From: Luidia sarsii
Lineage: Eukaryota > Echinodermata > Asteroidea > Paxillosida > Luidiidae
Assembly: GCA_949987565.1 (NCBI GenBank)
Contig: OX465103.1
Span: 26,621,335-26,685,334, forward strand
Reading direction: 5' to 3'
DNA length: 64,000 bases
A program made the translations under genes and the position numbers. The notes below the pieces were generated by a model. That model did not search any database. It saw nothing but the letters and a program-made list of their open reading frames with translations, and was not told where the DNA came from. Positions 1 to 12,800 of this stretch are shown here, in pieces (positions within the stretch are counted from its first letter, which is position 1; each line of letters starts with the position of its first letter).

Positions 1-80
1 TCCACGCCCTCCTGTCCCTCCTGCTTCCACATGACCACGTAGACGAGGTCCGGAGCATTCCAGTCCTTCATGGGCACCGC
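1..80 (-). CDS. CNTN-like: Contactin exon 13 (partial): FN3 domain 2, continuing
   Basis: The acceptor CCCCGATCAG precedes GCG GTG CCC in phase 0, matching the phase-0 end of the exon at 224-294. The 80 bases encode AVPMKDWNAPDLVYVVMW and then a Lys-Gln-Glu-Gly stretch. This is a B-C strand segment of an FN3 domain, with the Tyr-x-Val-x-Trp pattern. The exon continues beyond the window edge. Confidence 0.88.
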
Positions 81-3000
81 CTGATCGGGGAAAAAAAAAA
101 AGTTAGAGGGCCTGACGGAATTTGTTTTGGTTTTAAATGAGATATTGAGAAATAAACTATAACTACTGTGAAACAGTAAAAAAAAAAAAATACAAAAAGT
201 GAAGATTTTGGGATGTGACTCACGGTCCAAGTGATGCGAAGATCACCCTCGTTGCCTCCACCCCCTCCAACGTTGGATGGCTCCATGGTGGGCCCTAAGG
301 AGAGTCAAGACAGTTCCAAGAAAGTAGTGAGATGATTAAACAAACACTCCCACACTGAAGATGTGGACTGGTTAAAGGACAACCATCCCGGCACTCAGTT
401 GGTAGGCCAGTAACCATTTTGCACAGGGCCACTTTGAACATAGCTGCCAGCCTATCTTTAAGGAAATTAGGAATGGCTCTGCTAAAAAACCAGGAATCAT
501 GGAGAAAACTACACAGAAATACATGTGGATTTCAAAGCCAAAAATCGGAATCTGTTGTCAAGAGCTTGTAAAAATGTGATAAATTTCTACACAAAAAAAA
601 AAAAAAGAGGAAAGATTCCTCCCCCAAAAAGGAATGGTTGGCAGCTACATTTTCAGTGTCCATGACAGCTACCACCACACAGATTTTCTTTTGAAAGATG
701 TGTCATTTCAAATAAAACCAACAATCAACCGGAAAACAATAAATTCCTGCAAAAAAAAAAAATCATAAAGAGCACGCTTTCCGTACAAGCCAAACCTGTG
801 CGGCTTTTGCCATGCTACATGTCTTTTTGTGGTAGGCTGAAAAAAAAAGAGTCTGTGATCAAAACTTAGACAAGAGTGGGAGCCAGATTCGGAAGGGCCC
901 GGCACGATGTGGTTCAGGATGAAGGGCGCCACTCGGTGGCCGACTTACGGCCTTCTGCTGTGGCCAGCTCGGCTGTCTCCTCACTGGGCTCCCCCGGCCC
1001 AACCTCGTTGACGGCGATGACCCGGAACTTGTACTGGGACCAGCCGGAGAGCTTCTTGACCCGGTAGTGGCTGCGAGAGGGCGAGATGTCTGCAGTCGGC
1101 AGAACAGGAGAGGGAAGAGAACTAGGGTTAATATCAATACCTCTCCAAGGGAGGAGGGGGGGGTGGTCAGGCTCAGACGTGGTGAGTCACGGGGGTCAAC
1201 CTAATTGGCATGATTTCAGCTGATAAAGACGGAAGGGGATGAGTCTGTGAGTCTGTCATTGCGCTGGAACTGAGGTATCCGAGCGTTGATAAGAGGGAGA
1301 CGGACTGACAGACAGCTAGACAGACAGACAGAGAGAGAAAGAGAGGGGGGGTTGACAGAGAGACAAAAGAGAAACAGGGCAGAGAGACGGAGAAACAGAG
1401 ATGGGAGGCAGAGAGAGCGACAGAGACACAGACAAGGAGAGAGGGGCAGACAGAAAGACAGAGAGAGACAAAGAGAAAGAGAGAGACATAGAGGGATAGA
1501 TGGAGAGACAGAGAGACAGCAGGATATCGAAACAAAGAGAGACAGGGAGAGACATAGAAACAGAGACAAAGAGAAAGAGACAGAGAGAGACAGTGAAAGA
1601 GACAGCGAGAGGCAGTGAAAGAGACAGAGAGAGGCAGAGAGACAGACAGACAGAGAGAGACAGAGACAGAGAGAGACAGTGAAAGAGACAGAGAGAGGCA
1701 GATAGACATAGAGAGACAGAGAGACATAGAGAGACAGAGAGAGGCAGAGAGCCAGAGAGAGACAGTGAGAGGCACAGAGACAGAGAGACAGAGAGGCAGT
1801 GAAAGAGAGAGAGAGACAGTGAAAGAGACAGAGAGAGGCAGATAGACATAGAGAGACAGAGAGACATAGAGAGACAGAGAGAGGCACAGAGACAGAGAGA
1901 CAGAGAGAGGCAGTGAAAGAGACAGAGAGAGACAAAGAGAGGCAGAGAGACATAGAGAGACAGAGAGAGACACAGAGACAGAGAGAGGTAGTAGAGACAG
2001 AGAGAGGCAGTGAAAGACACAGAGAGAGGCACAGAGACAGAGAGAGACAGAGAGACAGAGAGACAGAGAGACAGTGAGAGACAGAGAGACATAGAGAGAC
2101 AGAGAGAGACACAGAGACAGAGAGAGACAGAGAGAGGTAGTAGAGACAGAGAGAGGCAGTGAAAGACACAGAGAGAGGCACAGAGACAGAGAGAGACAGA
2201 GAGACAGAGAGACAGAGAGACAGTGAGAGACAGAGAGACATAGAGAGACAAAGAGAGGCAGAGAGACATAGAGAGACAGAGAGAGACACAGAGACAGAGA
2301 GAGACAGAGAGAGGTACAGAGACAGAGAGAGGCACAGAGACAGAGAGAGACAGAGAGAGGTAGTAGAGACAGAGAGAGACAGAGAGAGGTACAGAGACAG
2401 AGAGAGGTAGTAGAGACAGAGAGAGACAGAGAGAGGTAGTAGAGACAGAGAGAGACAGAGAGAGGTAGTAGAGACAGCCACAGAGTGAGACAGACATCCC
2501 TCCTCACCTTGCGCCAGAAGATGCCACTCAGGGACGTGGTCAGTGCTGCCCTCGATGATGTAGGAGGTGATGGGGCTGTTGTTGTCCGCGCCGGCGCTCC
2601 AGCTGACGTTGGCGTTCAGGCCGTTGATCTCGGCCTTGACTCCTGCCGGCGGGCCGGGCTGGCCGCGAATGGTCACCACGGCGGCGGCGGTCGAGGCCTC
2701 ATCGATGCTGGTGACTGCGTTGCAGGTGTACTCCCCGCCCAGATCCAGGGTGGCGTCCAGTAGGATCAGTCGGCTGGCCTCTCCCGTGGCAATCTGGGGA
2801 GGTAAGGGAGGGGGGGGGGGTTCAGGTCGGTGGAGTTGTTGTTGTTTCAGAAAGAAAGATGGGAGTCGGTTCAGGAGGAAGAGACAGAAACCGTAATATA
2901 ATCATTTCCAGTTGAAGGATACACAGCATCCACAGAATGTGGTAATGACTGAACAGGACTTGAAAGTCTTTGGCCGTAACTAGGGCCTTGTAATGACCAG

Positions 3001-3786
3001 CCTTTTCCCATTCATGCCTATTCATGCCTATCTATCGGCAAGATAGAAACCGGAGATGCGACCTTTCCCCAATCCCACGGCAATTTCGTCGTTAATATTT
3101 CATACAGGCTACCCATAGCACGGTATTACATAACCCCCCCCCCCCCCCCCGCCCCCTGCCAGTCACCACCATAACACACCTCGGGCTGTTCGTAGTTGGG
3201 CAGGCTCGTGTCCACCTGTATTCCGTCCTTGAACCAGACGTACTGGAGGTCAAAGAAGGGGTCGTAGGTCGCCTGGCAGGTCAGGGTACCCGTCTCTCCC
3301 TCGTTGATCGTCGTGGTGACGGGGGACTCTGAGATAGCCGTACCGTCTGTCAGAAGGGAAAGTCACAAATGAGGCGTTGCGAGGAAAAAAAATATAAAAA
3401 ATTGTACAATTTTTAAAATGTATCTTATATCTATCCATTTTAGGAGAAGTGTCGCGAAGGTAGAGGTTGAGAAAAGTTTGCAGAGCTTTGGGTAAACAAA
3501 TATGCTCTGCACGTTATGGGGAGACTTTTCCCAGAAACCTTAAGTCCTTGAATTCTCCTCGTGTTGCCAAGAGTCTGTCCAACGGTTCATGAGTGTTTCA
3601 TGGTGTATAAGTGACCGACAAAGTCATTTCCTGAAAATCGCTGAAATTGTGCGACTGCGAGTGAGCGCTTATGCGACCGAGAGACTCACGGCAGGGGTGC
3701 AGGCGCTCTTCAGCTTTTAGGGACTTAACAGATATATAAGCAGTTTGAGATACCAGTTTGAAAATAACTGAAATAAATGAATGCAA

Positions 3787-3823
<37 letters not shown>

Positions 3824-6800
3824 TATAAAAATTTAGTGGGCCTGACGTTTCGATCCTAGCAGGACCTTTCTCAAAGGACTTTTCTCTGCCTTTGAGAAAG
3901 GTCCTGTTAGGATCGAAACGTCAGGCCCACAAAATTTTAAGATTTACATTTTGGTAATTTTAGTCAGTAAGCAGTTTGCAACATTTTTGTATATCACAAT
4001 AATAAATTATAATAAAAAAATTAATAAATAATAATACATGAATGAAATCACTCCATTTCCGGAAGTCTTACATCCCGATTCCAATGTCCTGAAAGTAAAG
4101 GACCTGAAATCCTGCCAAGCCGAGGAACACCAACTTGCATAGGACAGAGTGGAGGGAGGAGGGGGGGGGGACAACCAAAACAACCCGAAGTGAGATCTCT
4201 GAGGGAGCTTGGTGGTGGTGGTGGGGGGGGGCCATGACTTTACCTCAGACTGAGATCTCTGAGGGAGCTTGGTGGTGGTGGGGGGGGGGGGCATGACTTT
4301 ACCTCAGACTGAGATCTCTGAGGGAGCTTGGTGGTGGTGGTGGGGGGGCATGACTTTACCTCGGACTGAGATCTCTGAGGGAGCTTGGTGGTGGTGGGGG
4401 GGCATGACTTTACCTCGGACTGAGATCTCTGAGGGAGCTTGGTGGTGGTGGTGGGGGGGCATGACTTTACCTCGGACTGAGATCTCTGAGGGAGCTTGGT
4501 GGTGGTGGGGGGGCATGACTTTACCTCGGACTGAGATCTCTGAGGGAGCTTGGTGGTGGTGGGGGGGGGCATGACTTTACCTCGGACTGAGATCTCTGAG
4601 GGAGCTTGGTGGTGGGGGGGGCATGACTTTACCTCGGACTGAGATCTCTGAGGGAGCTTGGTGGTGGTGGGGGGGGCATGACTTTACCTCGGATGACGAG
4701 GCTGCCGGTGCTGGCTCCGACCCCCTGGCTGTTGGTCGCCGTGCAGGTGTACTCCCCTGCGTCCGAGTCGGCCACGTCCGAGATCATCAGGTTGCCGTTG
4801 GGCATGACGGTGTAGTGGCCGTCCGTGGTGATGGCCTGCGAGCCTTTGGTCCAGCTGACCATGGGCGTTGGCGAGGCGGTGGGCTTGCACTCAATGGTCA
4901 CCTCTCCGCCCCGGGGAGCGGACTGGTCCTGCTTCAGCTCCTCCTTGAAGTAGGGCGCGATGGCTGCGGGGGACAAGACGACGGCGTGATATGAATCCAA
5001 TTGTAGGGGGGGGGGGGGGTAATGGTGAGTAAATTTGCACTGCGCTCAGTGCATTGCCCTCATTATGAAACATTCTGTAGCATTTTGTACCATTCTGTAG
5101 CATCTATACCATTCCGTAGCATTCCATAACATTCTGAAGCATTCCATTACATTTTGTAACATTCTGCAGTATTCCATATGACTGTAGCATTTTGTACCAT
5201 TCTGTAGCATTCCATATCATACTGTACAATTCGTCAACAGTCTAAAACATTCTATATCATTCCGTAAAATTTGGCACCATTCTGCAGCATTCCATAAACT
5301 TTTGCACCATTCTGTAGCATTCCATAATATTCTGTACAATTCTGCAACATTTTACAACATTCTGTAGCATTACATAACATTGTGTACCATTCTGTAGCAT
5401 TCTGTACCATTTGATAACATTCTGTAGCATTATATCACATTCCGCACCATTCTGCAGCATTCCATAACATTCTGTACCATTCTGTAACATTGTAAAACAT
5501 TCTGCAGCATTCTGCAGCATTCCATAACATTCTGTACCATTCTGTAACATTATAAAACATTCTGCAGCATTCTGCAGCATTCCATAACATTCTGTACCAT
5601 TCTGTAACATTATAAAACAATTTTGCAGCATTCTGCAGCATTCCATAACATTCTGTACCATTCTGTAACATTATAAAACATTTTTGCAGCATTCTGCAGC
5701 ATTCTGCAGCATTCCATAACATTCTGTACCATTCTGTAACATTATAGAACATTCTGCAGCATTCTGTTCCCTACCCAACACGACGACCTGGCTGGTGGTG
5801 TAGATGATGCCGTAGTCGTTGCTAGCCTTGCACTGGTACATGCCGGTGTGCTCCGTGGTCAGGTTCTGGAAGGTCAGGGTGCGCAGGCCGTTGCCCAGCT
5901 GGATACCCGGCTGGTCGGCAACCACCACGGCGTTGACGTACCAGGTGTAGGTCACGCTGTCGGGGCTCTCCGCCTCGCACTCCAGGACCAGGGACTCGTA
6001 GATGTTGCCCGTCACGTCCGACAGCTCCTGGACCCAGGTGGGGGGCGCTGGAAGAAGACGAACGAAGCGAACATTTTTAATTTTTCATGCCGTGGCTTTT
6101 CATCCTTGAACGAGCAACGGTTAATGTCAACGGGTAAATTTTAAGAGGGAGGGAGGGAGCCTAAGCGCGAGCCCAAGCCCCACATATGAATTCCTTTTCA
6201 CTCCTTTTCAATGCACCACACAACCACTAGAACATCCCCCATAGGAACGGTACACTGGAATCAGCCAGCTATTTTCATTTTAAAGTCATAACTAACGAAC
6301 GCGGTAAAAGTCTTCGTTGTTAATCGAGCATCATGAAGAATATATAATATACTTTCGATTCATGTGAATTTTATTTGACAAAACGACAATTAAGGACCTT
6401 CATTTTCGGGATAAACGTCACGACTCTCCAGTTTTTGTTAAAATGTGTGTGTAGAATCGGTACTTCCGCTAGTTTCTGCTGTACTGCCCGTTTTCAACTT
6501 GCCATAATTTTTGCTAGCGCGCTCCTTTGACTTTGTTAATCGCACAGGAGACGCTGTGAGACCTAAGCTTACTATCAATATAAGTTTCATTGTGATTGGC
6601 CAATGTTAACCACCGTCCAAATGTAGACAAAGATTTTCCAGCCAATGGAAACAATTCTTATATCCATGGTCAACCAGTACCCAACACAAGCTGTACTACC
6701 GCGTTGATGTGTACGTGTATTGTACACGTATTGTGGCCTGTGTGACTTGTGTTTACACAATAGTTAATCCCAAAGATTAAGAGATAAGGGTACAGGCACA

Positions 6801-9800
6801 GCAGTTTTCGAAGGAGCATTTTTTGCTATGGAAGGAATTGATATGATCCTTAGCTCCAGTCCCAGCCTAAACTCCAACCCAAGCCCTAGCCTAAGTCCCA
6901 GCCCAAGCCCCAGCCCAAGCCCCACCCTAAGACTCAGCCCAAGCCACAGCCAACCCCGAACCTAAACACCCGGCCCCAGCCCAAACCCCAGCCCAAGCCC
7001 TAGCCCAAGCCCCAGCCTAAGCCCAAGCCCCAGCCTAAAACCCAGCCCAAGCCCCAGCCACAGCCCAAGACCCAGCCTAAACCCCCAGCCTAAACCCCCA
7101 GCCTAAACCCCCAGCCCAAGCCCCAGCCTAAAACCCAGCCCAAGCCCCAGCCACAGCCCAAGCCACAGCCCAAGTCACAGCCCAATCCACAGCCCAAGAC
7201 CCAGCCTAAACCCCCAGCCTAAACCCCCAGCCCAAGCCCCAGCCTAAAACCCAGCCCAAGCCCCAGCCACAGCCCAAGCCACAGCCCAAGTCACAGCCCA
7301 ATCCACAGCCCAAGACCCAGCCTAAACCCCCAGCCCCAGCCAAAGCCAAAGCCCCAGCCACAGCCTAAGACCCAGCCTAAACCCCCAGACCAAGCCCCAA
7401 CCCAAGCCTTAGCCTTCATCTTCTTTGAAATGGCCCTCTTTTTCTCCGGTTAGGGCTGCTGACCTCTGACCTCCACCATGGCGGAGCTCCGAGTAAATGC
7501 GTTGTAGCACTCATACTCTCCGGCATCTTCCAGCTGGATATTCCTCAGGACCAGCAGCTGGTTGTGATCCTTCTGCTCTGAGAGATCTGGGAGACTGGCC
7601 CCAGGTGGGGACAAGCGACGCCAGCTGATGGAGGGGATGCGGCTACAAAAAAAAAAAAAAAAAAAAAAAAAAAAACACCACATGAATGTGACAAGGACGT
7701 CAACAAGCCGATAGCGTTCTACAAACACAGGCCAGTATTGCAGGGACAGGCCAGTATTCTACTCAGAGAGGCCAATTTTCTATAGAGAGTGACCAGTATT
7801 CTATACAGAGAAGCCAGTATTCCACAGAGGAAAAATATTCTATAGAGAGAGACCAGTATTCTATACAGAGGAGCCAGTATTCCACAGAGGCCAATATTCT
7901 ATAGAGAGAGGCCAATATTCTATAGAGAGAGACCAGTATGCTATACGGAGGAGCCAGTATTCCACAGAGGCCAATATTCTATACAGAGGAGCCAGTATTC
8001 CACAGAGGCCAATATTCTATAGAGGAGTCAGTATTCCACAGAGGCCAATATTCTATAGAGGAGCCAGTATTCCACAGAGGCCAATATTCTATAGAGGAGT
8101 CAGTATTCCACAGAGGCCAATATTCTATAGAGGAGCCAGTATTCCACAGAGGCCAATATTCTATAGAGGAGTCAGTATTCCACAGAGGCCAGTATTCTAT
8201 ACAGAGGAGCCAGTATTCCACAGAGGCCAATATTCTATAGAGGAGTCAGTATTCCACAGAGGCCAATATTCTATAGAGGAGTCAGTATTCCACAGAGGCC
8301 AATATTCTATAGAGGAGCCAGTATTCCACAGAGGCCAATATTCTATAGAGGAGTCAGTATTCCACAGAGGCCAATATTCTATAGAGGAGCCAGTATTCCA
8401 CAGAGGCCAATATTCTATAGAGGAGCCAGTATTCCACAGAGAGGCCAGTGCTCTACAGAGAGGCCAACATTCTAAATAGCGGCCAGTATTCTATAATGGC
8501 AAGAAAACTCCACAGAGAAACCAGAATTCCAGAGGCCAGTATTCTACAAAGAGGCCGATATTCAACAAAGAGAGGCCGATATTCGACAAAGAGAGACCGA
8601 TATTCGACAAAGAGAAGCCGATATTCGACAAAGAGAAGCCGATCTTCGACAAAGAGAGGCCGATATTCAACAACGAGAGGCCAAAATTCAAAGAGGGGCC
8701 TATATTCAACGAGAGGCCAATTTCCGACAAAGAGGGGCCTATGTTCAACAACGAGAGGCCGATATTTGCCAAAGAGAGGCCAATATTCAACAAAGGGACG
8801 GCAATATTCGACAAAAAGAAGCCGATATTTGGGGAGGGCAATATTCAACCAAGAGAGGCCATTATTGGACAACTTTTTGGGGAGGGCAATATTCAACCAA
8901 GAGAGGCCAATATTCAACAAAACAAAGGCCATTTTCAACAAAGCGAGGCCAATATTCAACAAAGAGAGGCCAATATGTAAGTGGCCTGTGGCATCTGGCA
9001 GCCTCCCATGCCCCCCCCCCCCGCATCGAAGCCAAACCAGCCATACTCACATTTCAGAAGAGCTAAAGAAGAAACATTTCAGAGTCACCTCTGCCTGGTT
9101 GAGAAGGGCCACCTGATTCTCGGGCGCAACAGCCACTAACTCTTCAGAAGCGAGCACTTCAGAAACTGTAAAGAAAAAACAGAGAGAGACCCTCATTAAA
9201 GAAGAATGAAACCCAGAGAAAAATGTTGGCTTATCTGATTGGACGTTAAAAACAACCTACCATTACCTATATTCTACTCACCTACGAGTTTCATAAAGAG
9301 GGAAAAATCATTGAATTTGGTGGTCGAATTCACGTTCCCTCAAACTGCCATCTTTTCGAATGGCCCGCCAGACACTGCGGGGGGTATGACATCGCAACGG
9401 AAACTCCCGCATGGGCCCGGACGGATGTACACACTGTACATGTACCCTTACTATACTGCGCGCAGTTTGTATACACTCGCAAGCTGAACGATGGTGTACT
9501 GCCGGGCTTTTGGATGTCAAAATGTCAGCGGGAAAAAGCTGGGGAAATCTTTCCATGTATAGTTCCCAACAAGGACAAGAGACCTGAGTTGTTTAGGAAG
9601 TGGGCTGTGACCATCAAAGTTGAGAAATGTCTCAAAGTCAGCTATGAATACAGCTCAAATGACCGCTGTCCGGCGCATTTGGAGTAATGTGTCATTTTCA
9701 AAATTTCATGTATGCTGGTATAAATCAAGCAACCCATGCTTCAATTTGTTGCCTTTCGAACAAGGTACAATCCGACCAGTTGTGAGGCTTTAGAGCCTCC

Positions 9801-12800
9801 TTGTCCCCTGATGACTGGCAAAGTAGGCACTGCCCGAAATACCGAAATGTTGAGTTACCAGTTCTTTTCAGAGCCACACGTTTCTTCCACTCATCTCATT
9901 CATTTATTTGTTTCGATTTTTTTACTGGCTGCGTTCCAAGCAAGCCACTGACAAGCATGGCTTCGTTTTTTTCCCCCGTCACGACAACAAGCCTTACCCT
10001 CCGGCTGGCTTGCCACTTCAAACGCGGCACTGTATTTGGTGATCGTGGTGCCTCCAGTGTTGATGATATTGCGCGCATAGCAGATGTACCAGCCGGCGTT
10101 GCTCTCCTGGAAGCTGAAAAAGCACAGCTTGCCGTCGTCCGTGGCATAGATGGACGCGGAGTCCAGGAACACGGGGATGCGAACGTTGTCCGGACTGTCG
10201 CCCTTGGACCAGATCACAGACACGCCTGTCGGGTCAACGACAGGGGGGAAAAAAGTCTTGTTAAAGATGCTTTTTTGAAAAGACCCCCCCCAAAAAAAAA
10301 ACAACAACAAAAAACAAAAAAAGTTGACTGGTGGATGGTGATTGGTGGATGGTGATTGATGGATAGTGATTGGTGGATAGTGATTGGTGGATGGTGTTTG
10401 GTGGATGGTGATTGGTGGATGATGATAGGTGGATGGTGATTGGTGGATTGTGATTGGTGGATGGCAGTTGATGATTAGTGGTAGGAGGATGGAAGTTGGT
10501 AGTTGGTGTATGGTGGTTGGTTGATGGTGGCTGATGATAAGTGGTTGGTTGGCAGATGGTGGTTGGTTGTTGATAGTTTGAGGATGGTGGACGATTGTTA
10601 GTTGATGGTGGTTTGAGAATGGTGGATGGTGGTTGGGGAGGGTGGTGGATGGTGGTTGGGGAGGGTGGTTGATGGGTGGTTGGCAGATGGTGGTTGGTTG
10701 TTGATAGTTTGAGGATGGTGGACGGTTGTTAGTTGATGGTGGTTTGAGAATGGTGGATGGTGGTTGAGGAGGGTGGTTGATGGGTCGTTGGCAGATGGTG
10801 GTTGGTTGTTGATAGTTTGAGGATGGTGGACGGTTGTTAGTTGATGGTGGTTTGAGAATGGTGGATGGTGGATGGTGGTTGGCAGATGGTGGTTGGCAGA
10901 TGGTGGTTGGTAGATGGTGGTCGGTTGTTAATACATGTTTATTGTGGATGGTGGACGGTGGTTAGTTGATGGTGGTAGGTAGGTGGTGGTTGATAGTGGA
11001 TGGTGGTTGATGGCAGATGGTTGGCAGGTTAAGGTTGATTGTTGATGAGCAGTGGTTGACCACTGATGGTTGGCAGGTTAAGGATTGATAATACAGCAGG
11101 TGGTTGATCGTTGATGGTTGGTTGGTGGTTGATGGTTGCTCTTACCTGGGTTATGTTCAGGAAGTCCACATTCGATGCATGCTCCTTTGTTGAGAGGTAT
11201 CCTCTGCACTTCAGGAGGTTCTTGAGGAAAGGGTAGCAGATCTAAGGTACAACAAGACGAAATGGGCTCAAAGGTCATGGAACATACCAACGTACAAATA
11301 TTCGCTGTCAAATTTACAGAAGATGGAAATATACTTTAACAAATCAATGAAAAAACTGAAAGGGAACTTTTGAACAAATTGAAAAAAATTACAAAACTTT
11401 TACTGGACCAAGGTTTGAACCAGATACCTCTGGTTTTGCCTACCAGCGCTCTTCCCATAAGTTTTCTTTGCTATTTTCTTCAAGATGGAAAAATGTTTGT
11501 TTCCGCTCCCAATTCATACATTTTAACTGGCTTTCTACGAGTCTCATGTTCAAATCCCGGTCCAGTCAATTCGTTTTGAGATGTGTTTTTGTTTCCAATT
11601 AAACCCAAAAAATTGTTAAAAAAGAAAAAAGTTAACATGTACATGTATGTTAACCAGGGTACTTTTTACACAATTTTGGACGAAGTGTCATCCCTGTAAA
11701 AATTCCTTTGATATATTTCTTGATTGATGAGAAATTTCCATTCCTTGATATATTTCAGGAGGGGGCTGGGATTTTCCAGTCCAAAAAAGGACATTTAAAA
11801 AATAAAGTTTTGTAAAGTAAGTAATAATAAAATTTAAAAAAAATCTCTAATTTTTAATCAGCTATCAAGGGGCTCTACACTACACTTTTGGTTTTCTCTC
11901 TCCAAAGAGAAAAACCTGGGAGATCAAAAACTCACTGAAGCCCCATGCCAAGCTTAAGCATGAAGATCAGTCAAATCTAGTCTTCACTTTTGACTGGCAA
12001 CCCCCCTCCACCCCCACCGACACCGGTGGGGAAGTCGTGAAGGCCGTCGCAGTCGTGAGATGTACTCATCCAGTCAAAGAGGAAAGCAGGGAGAGGAGAG
12101 GAGAAGAGAAGAGAAGAGGGGAGGGAGGCAACGACAACTGACTCACAAGCAAACTCCAGCTTGGCCTGGCTGCTCATGATGGTCCCAATCTGGTTGCTGG
12201 CCAGACACTGGAAGGAGCCCTCGTCTACTTCCCTGTCGGGGTCCGTGATGCTCAGCTGGCCACGGGACAGCTGGTAGCGCGTCCCCGAGCCCGGGTTCAC
12301 CGTCTTCGGGGAGCCGGTCTTATTTATGTGGCGCCAGGTGTAGGTGGGCCGGGCGTCGCCCTCAGCCTCGCAGTCCAGGTGCACCGTCCGGATGTTGCTG
12401 TCCTCGTTGAAGGTGGTGTCCACGGGCTGCGTGACAAAGTGGGGGCCCGAGCCGTCCACGCCGGTGTACTCTGGTGGCAGGAGATTTGAGGAGGGGCGTG
12501 AGCATGGGAGAAGGGGAGGTGGTGGGTGGGTTGGTTGGTGGATGGGTTGGTTGTTAGGTGGGTCGGTGGGTTGGTGGGTGGGTGGGTGGGTTGGTGGGTT
12601 GGTGGACGGGTTGGTGGATGGGTTGGTGGGCGGGTTGGTGGGCGGGTTGGTGGGTGGGTTGGTGGGTTGGTGGATGGGTCGGTTGGTGGGTTGGTGGATG
12701 GGTCGGTGGGTGGGTTGGTCGATGAGCCAGTGGGTTGGTGGATGAATTGGTGGGTGGGTTGGTGGATGGGTTGGTGGATGGGTTGGTGGATGGGTTGGTG

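Noticed and set aside
1173..2679. Open frames of about 390-490 codons rich in Ser, Leu, Cys and Val on the minus strand
   Set aside because: They are translations of the GACAGAGA minisatellite. Only the part overlapping 2,508-2,679 belongs to the real exon 10.
4240..4574. Repeating open frames on both strands (Pro/Thr/His-rich and Trp/Gly-rich)
   Set aside because: Product of the 55-59-bp intronic minisatellite; units begin at a splice donor and the frame shifts between units.
7938..8962. Repeat proteins such as VFHRGQYSIEE or Leu/Asn-rich reversed frames
   Set aside because: The 36-bp unit is divisible by three, which keeps frames open by chance. It lies between two verified contactin exons.
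4150..8985. CRISPR-type array or prokaryotic feature
   Set aside because: Units are contiguous tandem repeats without unique spacers, and the surroundings are intron/exon eukaryotic DNA.
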